This document shows, piece after piece, positions 17,833-26,613 of a stretch of 64,000 nucleotides of DNA. The stretch lies in NCBI RefSeq assembly GCF_052115485.1, contig NZ_JBFRGU010000001.1, forward strand, positions 896,492 to 960,491, written 5' to 3'. Source of the stretch: Microvirga sp052115485 (GTDB lineage Bacteria; Pseudomonadota; Alphaproteobacteria; Rhizobiales; Beijerinckiaceae). The notes below the pieces were generated by a model. The model was not told the DNA's origin. It ran no database searches and saw nothing but the letters and a program-made list of their open reading frames with translations. Every line of letters starts with the position of its first letter. The first letter of the stretch is position 1. The position numbers were made by a program, and so were the translations under genes.

Positions 17833-18879
17833 TCACGCATCCTCATCCCCTCCGAACAACCCGAACTGCGCCGTCTCGCGCGCGGGCTCCGGCATGCCGA
17901 GATGGCGGAAGGCGTGGGGGGTCAGAATGCGGCCGCGTGGAGTGCGCTGCACGAAGCCCTTTTGGATCAGATAAGGCTCGATGATTTCCTCAATCGCGTC
18001 GCGTGGCTCGGAGAGTGCTGCCGCGATGGTTTCGATGCCGACCGGGCCTCCGCCGAAGGAGAGCGCGATGGTGGTGAGGTATTTGCGATCCATCTGATCA
18101 AGGCCGATGGGGTCCACGTCGAGCAGACGCAACGCCTTGTCCGCGAGTTCTCGGGTGACGATGGCGGCGTCATCCACGATGGCGAAATCGCGCACGCGGC
18201 GCAAAAGGCGGCCCGCGATGCGCGGAGTTCCACGTGCACGACGGGCGATCTCGTTCGCACCGTCTTCGCTCATGCCGATACCGAGCACCCGCGCGCCTCG
18301 GCGCACGATCAATTCGAGTTCTTCGACCGTGTAGAATTCAAGCCGGATCGGAATGCCGAAGCGGTCGCGCAACGGCGTGGTGAGAAGGCCCGCGCGGGTG
18401 GTTGCACCAACAAGCGTGAATTTCGGCAGTTCGATCTTCACCGAGCGCGCGGCAGGGCCTTCGCCGATGATCAGATCAAGCTGGTAATCCTCCATCGCGG
18501 GATAGAGAATTTCCTCCACCGCCGGATTGAGACGATGGATTTCGTCGATAAAGAGTACGTCGCGTTCTTCGAGGTTCGTCAGCTGCGCCGCGAGGTCGCC
18601 TGCTTTTGCGATCACCGGACCGGAGGTCGAGCGGAAATTGACACCAAGTTCCCGCGCCACGATCTGCGCCAGCGTCGTCTTGCCGAGGCCCGGCGGGCCA
18701 ACGAACAACACGTGATCAAGCGCATCGCCCCGCGATTTCGCCGCGTTGATGAACACCTGCAAATTCGCCCGTGCGGCTTTCTGGCCCGTGAAATCGTCGA
18801 GCGCCAACGGGCGGAGCGACGTTTCAATATCGTCCTCGCGCTTTTCGGGGGTGAGCAGGCCGCCACGGGGACTGGTCAA
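17833..18879 (-). CDS. ruvB: Holliday junction branch migration helicase RuvB
   Basis: AAA+ motor that, with RuvA, drives branch migration of Holliday junctions. It has 348 residues. Seen: Walker A GPPGLGKT, Walker B LFIDEIHRL, sensor region GATTRAGLLTTPLRDRFG, the arginine-finger neighbourhood, and the C-terminal winged helix ending RTPRGRILT. The gene order ruvC-ruvA-ruvB-ybgC runs on the minus strand. Confidence 0.97.
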   Translation of the reverse strand: MTSPRGGLLTPEKREDDIETSLRPLALDDFTGQKAARANLQVFINAAKSRGDALDHVLFVGPPGLGKTTLAQIVARELGVNFRSTSGPVIAKAGDLAAQLTNLEERDVLFIDEIHRLNPAVEEILYPAMEDYQLDLIIGEGPAARSVKIELPKFTLVGATTRAGLLTTPLRDRFGIPIRLEFYTVEELELIVRRGARVLGIGMSEDGANEIARRARGTPRIAGRLLRRVRDFAIVDDAAIVTRELADKALRLLDVDPIGLDQMDRKYLTTIALSFGGGPVGIETIAAALSEPRDAIEEIIEPYLIQKGFVQRTPRGRILTPHAFRHLGMPEPARETAQFGLFGGDEDA

Positions 18880-18957
18880 AGAATCTTACCTTTCAAAGGC
18901 CGAAACATCTGGACGAAATCTCTTGCAAAACCGACTTCTGCATCTCTCGGAAAATGC

Positions 18958-19575
18958 CTATCTCGCCAATTCCTTCAACCCCAACCGGATCAGCGTCTTT
19001 GCCTCAGGCGCCTCTCCTGCCTGCTTCAAAGCGGCGGCGATGGCGGCAGAGGCCTGAGCCTGCGGATAGCCGAGATTGACGAGAGCGGAGACCGCGTCGG
19101 TCACCGGCGCAGGAGCGCTTCTGTCCTCGACGGAGTCCGACAAACGGATCAGCGCCGGATCGACGCCGGAGAAGGCGGGGACCTTGTCCTTCAATTCGGA
19201 CACGATGCGCTGAGCGAGTTTCGGCCCGACGCCGGGGCCACGAGCGACCGTCGCCTTGTCACCGGTGGCGAGTGCATTGGCGAGGGTCGCCGGATCGAGC
19301 ACGGAGAGAATGCCGAGGGCAACCTTCGCGCCGACGCCCTGCACGCTCTGGAGCAGGCGGAACCATTCGCGCTCCGCATCCGACCGGAAACCGAACAGGC
19401 GGATCATATCCTCGCGGACATGGGTTTCGATGGACAGAGAAGCAGCCTCGCCGGTTGGGGGCAGGTTCTGCAGGGTGCGCGAGGAGCAATGGACCACATA
19501 GCCGACGCCTTGAACGTCGACGATCACGAAATCCTCGCCGTAGGAATCGATGATGCCCTTGAGTTTACCGATCAC
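18958..19575 (-). CDS. ruvA: Holliday junction branch migration protein RuvA
   Basis: DNA-binding tetramer subunit that recruits RuvB to Holliday junctions. It has 205 residues. Seen: N-terminal OB domain (MIGKLKGIIDSYGEDFVIVD), helix-hairpin-helix region (LQSVQGVGAKVALGILSVL and ARGPGVGPKLAQRIVSELK), and the C-terminal RuvB-binding domain (DAVSALVNLGYPQAQASAAI). It lies 78 bp upstream of ruvB. Confidence 0.97.
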   Translation of the reverse strand: MIGKLKGIIDSYGEDFVIVDVQGVGYVVHCSSRTLQNLPPTGEAASLSIETHVREDMIRLFGFRSDAEREWFRLLQSVQGVGAKVALGILSVLDPATLANALATGDKATVARGPGVGPKLAQRIVSELKDKVPAFSGVDPALIRLSDSVEDRSAPAPVTDAVSALVNLGYPQAQASAAIAAALKQAGEAPEAKTLIRLGLKELAR

Positions 19576-19693
19576 GTTCGACCTTCCTCCTGGTCACTCT
19601 CCTCTCCTTGTGGGGAGGGAAAAGAGCGTCATATCCTGCGTACGATCCCCGATCTGCTTCGCATCGGGGATGATGATTGTGGTTCTGTAACAC

Positions 19694-20194
19694 CTAAAAC
19701 CTGGCCGCCAAAGCGCGTGCCTTGCGGTGGTGAGCATGGGCGATGGCGATGGCCAGCGCATCCGCCGCGTCCGCCTTTTTCGGGTCAGCCTTGGGCAGCA
19801 GCACCTTCACCATGGCGAGAACCTGATTCTTCTCCGCATGGCCGACACCGACCACGGTCTTTTTCACTTGGTTCGCGCCATACTCTGCCACAGGCAACCC
19901 GTGCAGCGCCGGAACGAGCAGCGACATGGCGCGGGCCTGGCCAAGTTTCAGGGTCGCTTGCGCGTCCTTGTTGACGAAGGTTTCCTCCACGGCGACCTCG
20001 TCGGGGGTCCAGGTTGTGACCACTTCCGTCAGCTTGTCGTGAAGTTGCTTGAGCCTCAGCGCGAGGGCGAGATCACCGTCCGACGTGACAACCCCACAGG
20101 CGACATATGACAGCTTCGTCCCCTCGATGGTGATGATGCCCCAGCCGGTGTTTCGCAGGCCGGGATCGAGGCCGAGGATGCGGATACGTTCCAT
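19694..20194 (-). CDS. ruvC: Crossover junction endodeoxyribonuclease RuvC
   Basis: Resolves Holliday junctions. I choose the ATG at 20194, giving 166 residues; the 38 upstream codons are translation of a palindromic repeat. The acidic catalytic set is visible: ILGLDPGLRNTGWG (first Asp), VAVEETFVN (Glu), and KKADAADALAIAIAHAH (C-terminal Asp pair). About 120 bp separate it from ruvA. Confidence 0.96.
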   Translation of the reverse strand: MERIRILGLDPGLRNTGWGIITIEGTKLSYVACGVVTSDGDLALALRLKQLHDKLTEVVTTWTPDEVAVEETFVNKDAQATLKLGQARAMSLLVPALHGLPVAEYGANQVKKTVVGVGHAEKNQVLAMVKVLLPKADPKKADAADALAIAIAHAHHRKARALAARF

Positions 20195-20202
20195 GAAAAA
20201 GC

Positions 20203-20337
20203 CCCTCTCCCCGAAGCGGGAGAGGGTGGCCCTCGCGTTCAGCGAGGGTCGGGAGAGGGGGCGTGCCGCCCAAAACTCTCCCCTCTCCCGGCTCACTTCG
20301 TTCGCCACCCTCTCCCGCTTCGGGGAGAGGGAATGCG
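20203..20337. repeat. Palindromic repeat, CTCTCCCCGAAGCGGGAGAGGG type
   Basis: Outer arms CCTCTCCCCGAAGCGGGAG and CTCCCGCTTCGGGGAGAGG are nearly perfect inverted repeats, with an inner CCCTCGCGTTCAGCGAGGG hairpin. It fills the gap between yebC and ruvC. Confidence 0.75.
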
Positions 20338-20339
20338 TC

Positions 20340-21086
20340 TTACCCGGCCATCTTTTGCATCAGCGCATCGGAAAGCTCGAAATTGCCGTAGACGTTCTGA
20401 ACGTCATCGTGCTCTTCCAGCGTTTCCATCAGCTTCATGAGCTTTTCGCCGGTCTCGTCATCGACAGGGACCGGCGTCTGCGGCTTCCAGACGAGTTTGG
20501 AGGCTTTGGGTTCGCCGAATTTCTCTTCGAGCGCTTTGGTGACCTCGTTCAGCGAGGTCTGTTCGCAATAGATCTCGTGACCGTGCTCGGAGGACGCGAC
20601 ATCCTCGGCGCCCGCATCGATCGCAGCGTCCAGCACCGCGTCGGCATTGCCGACTTCCGGCCCGAACTCGACGAGACCGACCCGGTCGAACATGAAGGAG
20701 ACCGCGCCGGTCTCCGCCAGATTGCCGCCACTCTTGGTGAAATAGGAACGGATGTCGGAAGCGGTACGGTTGCGATTGTCCGTCATGGCCTCGACGATAA
20801 CGGCCGCGCCGCCGGGGCCGTAACCCTCGTAGCGGATTTCTTCGTAGTTCTCGCCCTCGCCCCCGACCGCCTTGTTGATGGCGCGCTGGATGTTGTCCTT
20901 GGGCATGTTCTCCGCGCGGGCCGCGAGAATGGCGGCGCGCAGGCGCGGGTTCATGTTGGGATCGGGCATGCCCATCTTGGCTGCGACGGTGATTTCGCGT
21001 GCCAGCTTGGAGAAAACCTTGGAGCGCACCGCATCCACCTTACCCTTGCGGTGCATGATGTTCTTGAACTGGGAATGTCCGGCCAT
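20340..21086 (-). CDS. YebC/PmpR family protein (TACO1 family)
   Basis: 248 residues, the full family length. It starts MAGHSQFKNIMHRKGKVDA and includes KLAREITVAAKMG, IQRAINKAVGGEG, YEGYGPGGAAVIVEAMTDN and the C-terminal VDDETGEKLMKLMETLEEHD. Family members are described as DNA-binding transcriptional regulators, and more recently as ribosome-associated factors that help translation of difficult peptides. It lies upstream of ruvC, a conserved neighbourhood. Confidence 0.95.
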   Translation of the reverse strand: MAGHSQFKNIMHRKGKVDAVRSKVFSKLAREITVAAKMGMPDPNMNPRLRAAILAARAENMPKDNIQRAINKAVGGEGENYEEIRYEGYGPGGAAVIVEAMTDNRNRTASDIRSYFTKSGGNLAETGAVSFMFDRVGLVEFGPEVGNADAVLDAAIDAGAEDVASSEHGHEIYCEQTSLNEVTKALEEKFGEPKASKLVWKPQTPVPVDDETGEKLMKLMETLEEHDDVQNVYGNFELSDALMQKMAG

Positions 21087-21207
21087 GGGGCCTCCGCGTT
21101 CGCGACCGAGGGCGTGCAGTCGCCCGTCAGGCCGCGGATGTTGACGATATCCGGCTTATAAAACGGTGTTGCGTCAAAGGGAAAGCCCCCGGAGGACGTC
21201 AGCCGGT

Positions 21208-21876
21208 TCAAATTCCGAACCAACTCGTCAGCCCCGCTCGGATCAGATGATACGACGCGCCCAGAACCGTGGCGGTATAGGCGAGCCCCGCCAGCCCGAT
21301 GAGATAACCGACGATCAGGAAGTATCCGTCCTCTTCCATGATGGCGATGGAGGCGATCACAAGAGCGATGGAGGGCGGGAAATTGGTGCCGGGAAAGGGA
21401 ATCAGAACCGAGAGCGCGGCAAGGAAGGCAAAGAGCCCCGCGGCCCTGTCGCCTAACGGGCCGAACAGGAAAAGGAGACGGGGCCGGCAAAAGCTCTCAA
21501 GCCATTTGAGCCGCGGTTCGGCCAGATCGATGACCTTTTTGAACGTCGCCACCGAGACCGACCGGCGCATGATGAAGCCGGGCAACCAAGGTTGCGAATG
21601 GCCGAGCATCATCTGGGTCCCGAAGATCAGGACCGGCGCCCCCACGATGCCGGCGATCCCCGGAGGGGCCGGGACGCAGTTCGGAAGACTGAAGAGAATC
21701 AACACGAAGCCAAAGGCGCGTTCGCCGAAAGCCTGGATGATCTCACCTATCGTGACCTTCTCGCCCTCGGCGTTGTCGATCACGGCCCGCAGGACTACCG
21801 AGGCACTCTTGTGCTCGAGGGCGGCTCGGTGGCCATCGCCATGCGGTTCGCCCGTGGGCACTTCCTGATAATTCAC
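21208..21876 (-). CDS. exoD: Exopolysaccharide synthesis protein, ExoD family
   Basis: Predicted inner-membrane protein of 222 residues from a GTG at 21876 that has GGAG upstream; the frame continues far into the preceding gene without ExoD similarity. Seen: N-terminal soluble helix (VTIGEIIQAFGERAFG), hydrophobic hairpin FGFVLILFSLPNCVPAPPGI, then FAFLAALSVLIPFPGTNFPP and VGYLIGLAGLAYTATVLGAS. In Sinorhizobium exoD mutants are altered in exopolysaccharide and alkali tolerance; the biochemical role is not known. Confidence 0.85.
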   Translation of the reverse strand: MNYQEVPTGEPHGDGHRAALEHKSASVVLRAVIDNAEGEKVTIGEIIQAFGERAFGFVLILFSLPNCVPAPPGIAGIVGAPVLIFGTQMMLGHSQPWLPGFIMRRSVSVATFKKVIDLAEPRLKWLESFCRPRLLFLFGPLGDRAAGLFAFLAALSVLIPFPGTNFPPSIALVIASIAIMEEDGYFLIVGYLIGLAGLAYTATVLGASYHLIRAGLTSWFGI

Positions 21877-21940
21877 CGTCCCACTCCGTTCCCGGCCAAG
21901 ATGGCGATGGAGGCTCCCAGCGCCAAGGGGCGGCGGGGGG

Positions 21941-22762
21941 TTAGTCCCAGAAACGAGGCCAACTTTCCTCAAGATGCGGGCCGAGCCGCAAGGCGGCAAC
22001 GCGCACGGCAAGACCCGTCCGGTCATCCGTCTCGACCGCGATGCCTGACAAAGTCCCTTCGCCAAGGGCTGGTTCCATGCGCGGCCCCGGCGTTTTCTGA
22101 AGAAAGCGGCGGATCGATTCTTCTTTCTGCATGCCGAGAACGGAATCGTAGTCCCCACACATGCCCGCATCCGACATGTAGGCCGTCCCATGGGCCAGAA
22201 CGCGATGATCCGCCGTCGGTACGTGAGTGTGGGTGCCCACGACGAGGCTCACGCGCCCGTCGAGATGATGGCCCATCGCCTCCTTCTCGCTGGTCGCTTC
22301 CGCATGGACATCGACGATGATGGCGTCAGCCACTTGAGCCAGTGGACAGGCCTCGATCTCGCGATCCACGGCGGCAAAGGGATCGTCGAGTGCGTCCATA
22401 TAAAGACGGCCCATCACATTGATGACGAGGACGCGCTTGCCGCTCACTGTGTCGATGAGGTTCGCACCGCGTCCTGGCGTTCCCGCTGGGAAATTCACAG
22501 GCCGCAGCAGGCGCGGCTGGCGCTCGATGAAGACGAGGGTCTCGCGCTGATCCCAGCTATGGTTGCCGAGTGTCACCGCGTCCGCACCCGCGCTCAGGAC
22601 CTCATCGCAGATCGCCTCGGTGATACCGAAACCACCCGCCGCGTTCTCGCCGTTGATGACGACGCAATCGAGCTTCCAGCGCTCGCGCAAGCCGGGCAGA
22701 CGCTCGATCACCGCGTTGCGGCCAGGGCGTCCGACGATATCGCCGAGGAAGAGAAGGCGCAT
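21941..22762 (-). CDS. YmdB-like metallophosphoesterase (TIGR00282 family)
   Basis: 273 residues. Dinuclear-metal phosphoesterase motifs are in order: FLGDIVGRPGR (Asp), INGENAAGG (Glu/Asn), LGNHSWD (Asn/His), VDVHAEATSEK (His), and GTHTHVPTAD (two His). The Bacillus subtilis relative YmdB hydrolyses cyclic nucleotides and affects biofilm and mRNA turnover; the substrate here is not known. fcl lies 9 bp upstream on the same strand, so the two are probably co-transcribed. Confidence 0.9.
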   Translation of the reverse strand: MRLLFLGDIVGRPGRNAVIERLPGLRERWKLDCVVINGENAAGGFGITEAICDEVLSAGADAVTLGNHSWDQRETLVFIERQPRLLRPVNFPAGTPGRGANLIDTVSGKRVLVINVMGRLYMDALDDPFAAVDREIEACPLAQVADAIIVDVHAEATSEKEAMGHHLDGRVSLVVGTHTHVPTADHRVLAHGTAYMSDAGMCGDYDSVLGMQKEESIRRFLQKTPGPRMEPALGEGTLSGIAVETDDRTGLAVRVAALRLGPHLEESWPRFWD

Positions 22763-22771
22763 GGGAAGTCC

Positions 22772-23356
22772 TTAGAGAGAAGCTGTTCGGATCAGTTCGT
22801 TTTCGGTGACGATGATGTTGAGTGAGCGATCGTGGTCCTCGGCGGGGACCTGCTCGATCTCCTGCGTGCCAAAGGCGAGACCGATGGTGAGGAGCGGGTG
22901 ATGGCGTTCCAGCATGGCGATGGCGCGGTCGAAATGGCCTTTGCCATAACCGATGCGCCCGCCTTGCCTGTCAAAGGCAGCGAGAGGCATGAGAAGGGCC
23001 TTGGGGAAAACTTCCGGTGTATCGGGGCTGGGCTCGTGGACGCCGAAGCTGCCCTTGATGAGGGGATCATCTGGCTGCCAGACGTGAAAGCTCAGATGGG
23101 GATGGCGAGTCCGAGACAAAGCCACGGCCTGGCCGCGCGCGATCAACCCTTCGATCAGAGGGCGCGGATCAACCTCGCTGCGAATCGGCCAATAGGCGCC
23201 GACGGGCGCTATATCGCGCAACTCGGGAAGAGCGAGCGCCCGTTCCGCAATGCGGCGAGCAGCGTCTCGGCGCACGAACTCACCCAACGCATCGCGGCGG
23301 GCGAGGGCCACGCGGCGAAGCTGTTCTTTCGTCTCGGCGAGAGAGGGAGAAACCAT
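22772..23356 (-). CDS. 5-formyltetrahydrofolate cyclo-ligase
   Basis: Converts 5-formyl-THF to 5,10-methenyl-THF using ATP. I choose the ATG at 23356, giving 194 residues (MVSPSLAETKEQLRR); the frame runs 88 codons upstream through the 6S RNA, which is not coding. Seen: family signature GRIGYGKGHFDRAIA, substrate loop VGAYWPIRSEVDPRP, and MPLAAFDRQGGRIGYG. The order zapA, 6S RNA, fcl is conserved in proteobacteria. Confidence 0.92.
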   Translation of the reverse strand: MVSPSLAETKEQLRRVALARRDALGEFVRRDAARRIAERALALPELRDIAPVGAYWPIRSEVDPRPLIEGLIARGQAVALSRTRHPHLSFHVWQPDDPLIKGSFGVHEPSPDTPEVFPKALLMPLAAFDRQGGRIGYGKGHFDRAIAMLERHHPLLTIGLAFGTQEIEQVPAEDHDRSLNIIVTENELIRTASL

Positions 23357-23365
23357 TGGGATTAG

Positions 23366-23521
23366 CGCGGAGCCACAAAAGCCGTCGGAGAAGCGATCCC
23401 GGGAACCTACATAAGTAGGTGGGCGCCGTGTGTCCCGGTCCACGGACCGGGTCAGGGACAGCTCCCTAAGGATCGTTAAGGCCCCGGGGAAATGAACTCC
23501 TAACGCGCCCCGCAGCCCCGC
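23366..23521 (-). ncRNA. ssrS: 6S RNA (SsrS)
   Basis: The locus between zapA and the 5-formyl-THF cyclo-ligase gene is the usual site of 6S RNA, which binds the sigma-70 RNA polymerase holoenzyme. On the minus strand the segment can form a long imperfect rod. The apical hairpin CCCGGTCC-GT-GGACCGGG is centred near 23443, and CACCTACTTATGTAGGTTCC lies near the 3' end, as I recall from alphaproteobacterial 6S RNAs. A possible -10 (TACATA, 23533-23528) would start the RNA near 23521. That puts the apical loop about midway in a roughly 155-nt molecule. Ends are inferred, not mapped. Confidence 0.65.
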
Positions 23522-23584
23522 CTTGTCTATGTAGTGACGATGGCGGTCGGGGGGAAGGGGAAAGTTGGCACGACACGCCCCCTT

Positions 23585-23721
23585 CGTCATTCCGGGGCGC
23601 GTAGTGAACCCGGAACCCATAGCCGCCGCGAGCTACAGAAAGAGGCGTTATCCTAGGCGATTCTTTCTTCTTAGACAGCGTTTATGGGTTCCGGGCTCGC
23701 CTGCGGCGCCCCGGAATGACG
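23585..23721. repeat. Palindromic repeat, GTCATTCCGGGGC type, copy 1
   Basis: Outer arms GTCATTCCGGGGCG and CGCCCCGGAATGAC are perfect inverted repeats. Inner arms are CCCGGAACCCATA and TATGGGTTCCGGG. It sits between 6S RNA and zapA. A second copy is at 30073-30210. Confidence 0.8.
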
Positions 23722-23733
23722 GAGCGGGGAGTG

Positions 23734-24102
23734 TCACCCCTGCGCCGGAGCGTTCAGGCTGCGCGCCAAACGCTCGATGCGCTCGGCGGCCTTGCCGATC
23801 CCCTCCGCCAAACGCGCTTCGATGAATTGGGAACGCTCGTCGCCCGCATTGGCAAGGGAATGGAGTTGCGAGAGCTGCTCTTCGGCGGCCGCGAGTTTCC
23901 TCTTTGTCTCGGCCATTTCATCCGCGATGGTAATGGCAGCCATGACGTGAAGGCGCATATCGCCGATTTCGCCGAAGGCCGCCCGCATCTCTTCGATCTT
24001 GGCATCGAGCGACGCCGCCAGGCCTTCGAGATGCCGTTCCTCACCGTCGGCGCAGGCGATCCGGTAAGATCGGCCCGCAATCGATACGTTGACCTGAGCC
24101 AT
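23734..24102 (-). CDS. zapA: Cell division protein ZapA
   Basis: Z-ring associated protein that bundles FtsZ. It has 122 residues with an N-terminal globular part (MAQVNVSIAGRSYRIACADG, EERHLEGLAASLDAKIEEM) and a C-terminal coiled coil (ADEMAETKRKLAAAEEQLSQ). The start codon overlaps the stop of the DUF4164 gene, so the two are translationally coupled. Confidence 0.92.
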   Translation of the reverse strand: MAQVNVSIAGRSYRIACADGEERHLEGLAASLDAKIEEMRAAFGEIGDMRLHVMAAITIADEMAETKRKLAAAEEQLSQLHSLANAGDERSQFIEARLAEGIGKAAERIERLARSLNAPAQG

Positions 24103-24395
24103 CAGCCTTCCTCCAACGCGAGTTCGCCGGCACGAGCGAGAACACCATGGATCGCTCCCATGGCCTGGCGGACGCGCTCGCCGATATCTTCGGTGGCCGT
24201 CTCGTATCTGTGCAGGCTCGTGAGAGCGCCATCGAGCTCGACGGCAAGGCGGGCCCGGTCGTCCTGCATGATCTGGAGTTCGGTTTCCAGGTCGCCGCGC
24301 CGTTTCTCGGCCTCGAGACGGCGCGAGACTGAGGCCTCGAGCAGGCCTACGGCGCTCTCGAGTCGCTTCAACGCATCGTCAAGGGTGGGAGCCAT
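24102..24395 (-). CDS. DUF4164 family coiled-coil protein
   Basis: A 97-residue, almost entirely helical protein (LDDALKRLESAVGLLEASVS, KRRGDLETELQIMQDDRARL) with heptad-like Leu/Ala spacing. It matches the small DUF4164 proteins encoded just before zapA in Hyphomicrobiales. The function is unknown; coupling to zapA suggests a cell-division role. It is divergent from tkt. Confidence 0.8.
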   Translation of the reverse strand: MAPTLDDALKRLESAVGLLEASVSRRLEAEKRRGDLETELQIMQDDRARLAVELDGALTSLHRYETATEDIGERVRQAMGAIHGVLARAGELALEEG

Positions 24396-24585
24396 TGCAC
24401 CTCCGGGAATCGGTTAACGACACTAGGGCGCTCAGTGCCGACCGGCAACGGTCTGAAGTTCAAACGCTCGGTCAGAAGTCACCTCAAGTCTTTGACTCGC
24501 CCCTGCCCCGTGTTAAGGAGCGCACGCCTTTTCCCGACACACGCGGCCCAAGAGGGTCGCCCTCAAGACTTGTGGATCAAGAGCC

Positions 24586-26586
24586 GTGCCAGACACCGTC
24601 CCCGCCGATCGCGTCACCCACTCCGATCTGGCGAACGCTGTGCGTGTCCTTGCGATGGACGCTGTGGAGCAAGCCAAATCGGGCCATCCCGGCCTGCCGA
24701 TGGGCGCCGCCGATATCGCCACGGTGCTGTTTACGAAATTCCTGAAATACGACGCCACCGACCCGACCTGGCCGGATCGCGACCGTTTCGTGCTCTCCGC
24801 CGGCCACGGCTCGATGCTGCTTTACGCACTTCTGCATCTCACGGGCGTGAAGGGCATGACCATCGACGAGTTGAAGCGTTTCCGCCAACTCGACTCGAAG
24901 ACACCGGGTCACCCGGAAAACTTCATGACCCCCGGCGTCGAGACGACCACCGGCCCGCTCGGCCAGGGCATCGCCACCGCTGTGGGCATGGCGCTCGCCG
25001 AGCGGATGCTGAACGCCCAATACGGCGACAACCTCGTCGATCACCGCACCTACGTGCTCGCCTCCGACGGCGACCTGATGGAAGGCATTAGCCAGGAAGC
25101 CATCGCACTCGCGGGTCATCTGAAGCTCAACCGCCTCATCGTTCTCTTCGACGATAACGGCATTTCCATCGACGGTCCGCTCTCGATTACCGATTCGGTC
25201 GATCAGGTGAAGCGCTTCCAGGCCGCAGGTTGGCAAGCCGTTCGCGTCGACGGTCACGATCCGAAAGCCATTGGCCGCGCCATCGCCCGCGCCCAGAAGT
25301 CGGACAAGCCGACGCTCATCGCGTGCAAGACCGTCATCGGCTTCGGGGCACCGAAGCGGGCCGGCACTTCCAAGGCCCACGGTGAGCCGCTCGGCGCCGA
25401 GGAACTCACGGGTGCGAAGGCCGCGCTCGGCTGGACCCATGCCCCCTTCGAGATTCCGGAAGCCATCAAGGCCGCCTGGGCCAAGGCCGGCAAGAAGGGC
25501 CGCCGTCACAGCCGCGCCTGGAAAGAGCGTCTGAAGGCTCTCCCGGCCGAGAACCGTGCAGAGTTCGAGCGCCGCATCAAGGGCGTGCGCCCCAAGGGCC
25601 TCGACGAGGCCGTAACCGGTCTCAAGAAGCGCCTCTTCGCCGAGCCGCAGAACGTCGCGACCCGTAAGGCCAGCGAGATCGCACTCGAAGTGATCACTGA
25701 GGCCGTGCCGGAACTGGTTCTCGGCTCAGCGGACCTGACGCCGTCGAACAACACCAAGACCAAGAATCTGACCGCCATTTCGCCCGGCCAGTACGCCGGA
25801 CGCTATATCCATTACGGTATCCGTGAACACGGCATGGCGGCCGCCATGAACGGCATCGCGCTTCATGGCGGCCTCATCCCGGCAGGCGCGACCTTCCTGG
25901 TCTTTGCCGATTATGCACGGCCCGCCATGCGCATCGCGGCTCTCGCGGGTGTGCCGGCCGTCTACGTCATGACGCACGACTCGATCGGCCTTGGCGAAGA
26001 CGGGCCGACCCACCAGCCGGTGGAGCAACTGGCCTCGCTTCGTTCCATGCCGAACATGCGCGTGTTCCGCCCAGCCGACGCGGTCGAGACCGCCGAGTGC
26101 TGGCAGTTGGCGCTTGAGCGCACGGACGGCCCGACGCTTCTCGCGCTCACACGCCAGAACCTGCCGCAGGTTCGCAAGGAAGCCGTCGGCAATTTCTCGG
26201 CGCCCGGCGCTTACGAATTGTCGCCCGCCGAGGGCAAGGCCCAGGCCACCATCTTCGCCTCGGGCAGCGAGGTCGAGATCGCCCTCGCCGCTCAGAAGAT
26301 CCTGGCCGAGCAGGGCTTTCCCGCCCGCGTCGTTTCGGTACCTTCGCTCGAACTGTTTCTCGCCCAACCGGAGAAGGTGCGCGCCAAGGTCATTGGCGAT
26401 GCCAAGATCAAGGTCGCGGTCGAGGCCGCTGTTCGTTTCGGGTGGGATGCGGTCATCGGCTCGGACGGCATTTTCGTCGGCATGAGCAGCTTTGGCGCAA
26501 GCGCGCCCTATAAGGATCTCTACAAGCACTTCGGCATTACGGCCGAAGCTGTCGCCGAGAAGATCCTGAGAACCCACAATCTTTAA
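24586..26586 (+). CDS. tkt: Transketolase
   Basis: Thiamine-diphosphate enzyme transferring two-carbon ketol units in the pentose phosphate or Calvin cycle. It has 666 residues with a GTG start. Seen: SGHPGLPMGAADIATVLF, ThDP/Mg motif DGDLMEGISQEAIALAGH, central IHYGIREHGMAAAMNGIALH, and HDSIGLGEDGPTHQPVEQL. It is first gene of a tight tkt-gap-pgk-fba unit (gaps of 27, 12 and 46 bp). The run of genes fits central carbon metabolism in either glycolytic or gluconeogenic direction; no Rubisco genes are in view. Confidence 0.97.
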   Translation: MPDTVPADRVTHSDLANAVRVLAMDAVEQAKSGHPGLPMGAADIATVLFTKFLKYDATDPTWPDRDRFVLSAGHGSMLLYALLHLTGVKGMTIDELKRFRQLDSKTPGHPENFMTPGVETTTGPLGQGIATAVGMALAERMLNAQYGDNLVDHRTYVLASDGDLMEGISQEAIALAGHLKLNRLIVLFDDNGISIDGPLSITDSVDQVKRFQAAGWQAVRVDGHDPKAIGRAIARAQKSDKPTLIACKTVIGFGAPKRAGTSKAHGEPLGAEELTGAKAALGWTHAPFEIPEAIKAAWAKAGKKGRRHSRAWKERLKALPAENRAEFERRIKGVRPKGLDEAVTGLKKRLFAEPQNVATRKASEIALEVITEAVPELVLGSADLTPSNNTKTKNLTAISPGQYAGRYIHYGIREHGMAAAMNGIALHGGLIPAGATFLVFADYARPAMRIAALAGVPAVYVMTHDSIGLGEDGPTHQPVEQLASLRSMPNMRVFRPADAVETAECWQLALERTDGPTLLALTRQNLPQVRKEAVGNFSAPGAYELSPAEGKAQATIFASGSEVEIALAAQKILAEQGFPARVVSVPSLELFLAQPEKVRAKVIGDAKIKVAVEAAVRFGWDAVIGSDGIFVGMSSFGASAPYKDLYKHFGITAEAVAEKILRTHNL

Positions 26587-26613
26587 TCGCCTAGTTTCAA
26601 GGGAGCACCGACT

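Noticed and set aside
17681..17846. N-terminal extension of ybgC
   Set aside because: The upstream 55 codons are translation of the palindromic repeat at 17713-17821; family similarity starts at the ATG at 17681.
17902..19974. 690-residue plus-strand frame across ruvB, ruvA and ruvC
   Set aside because: It spans three conserved minus-strand genes and has no recognisable domain.
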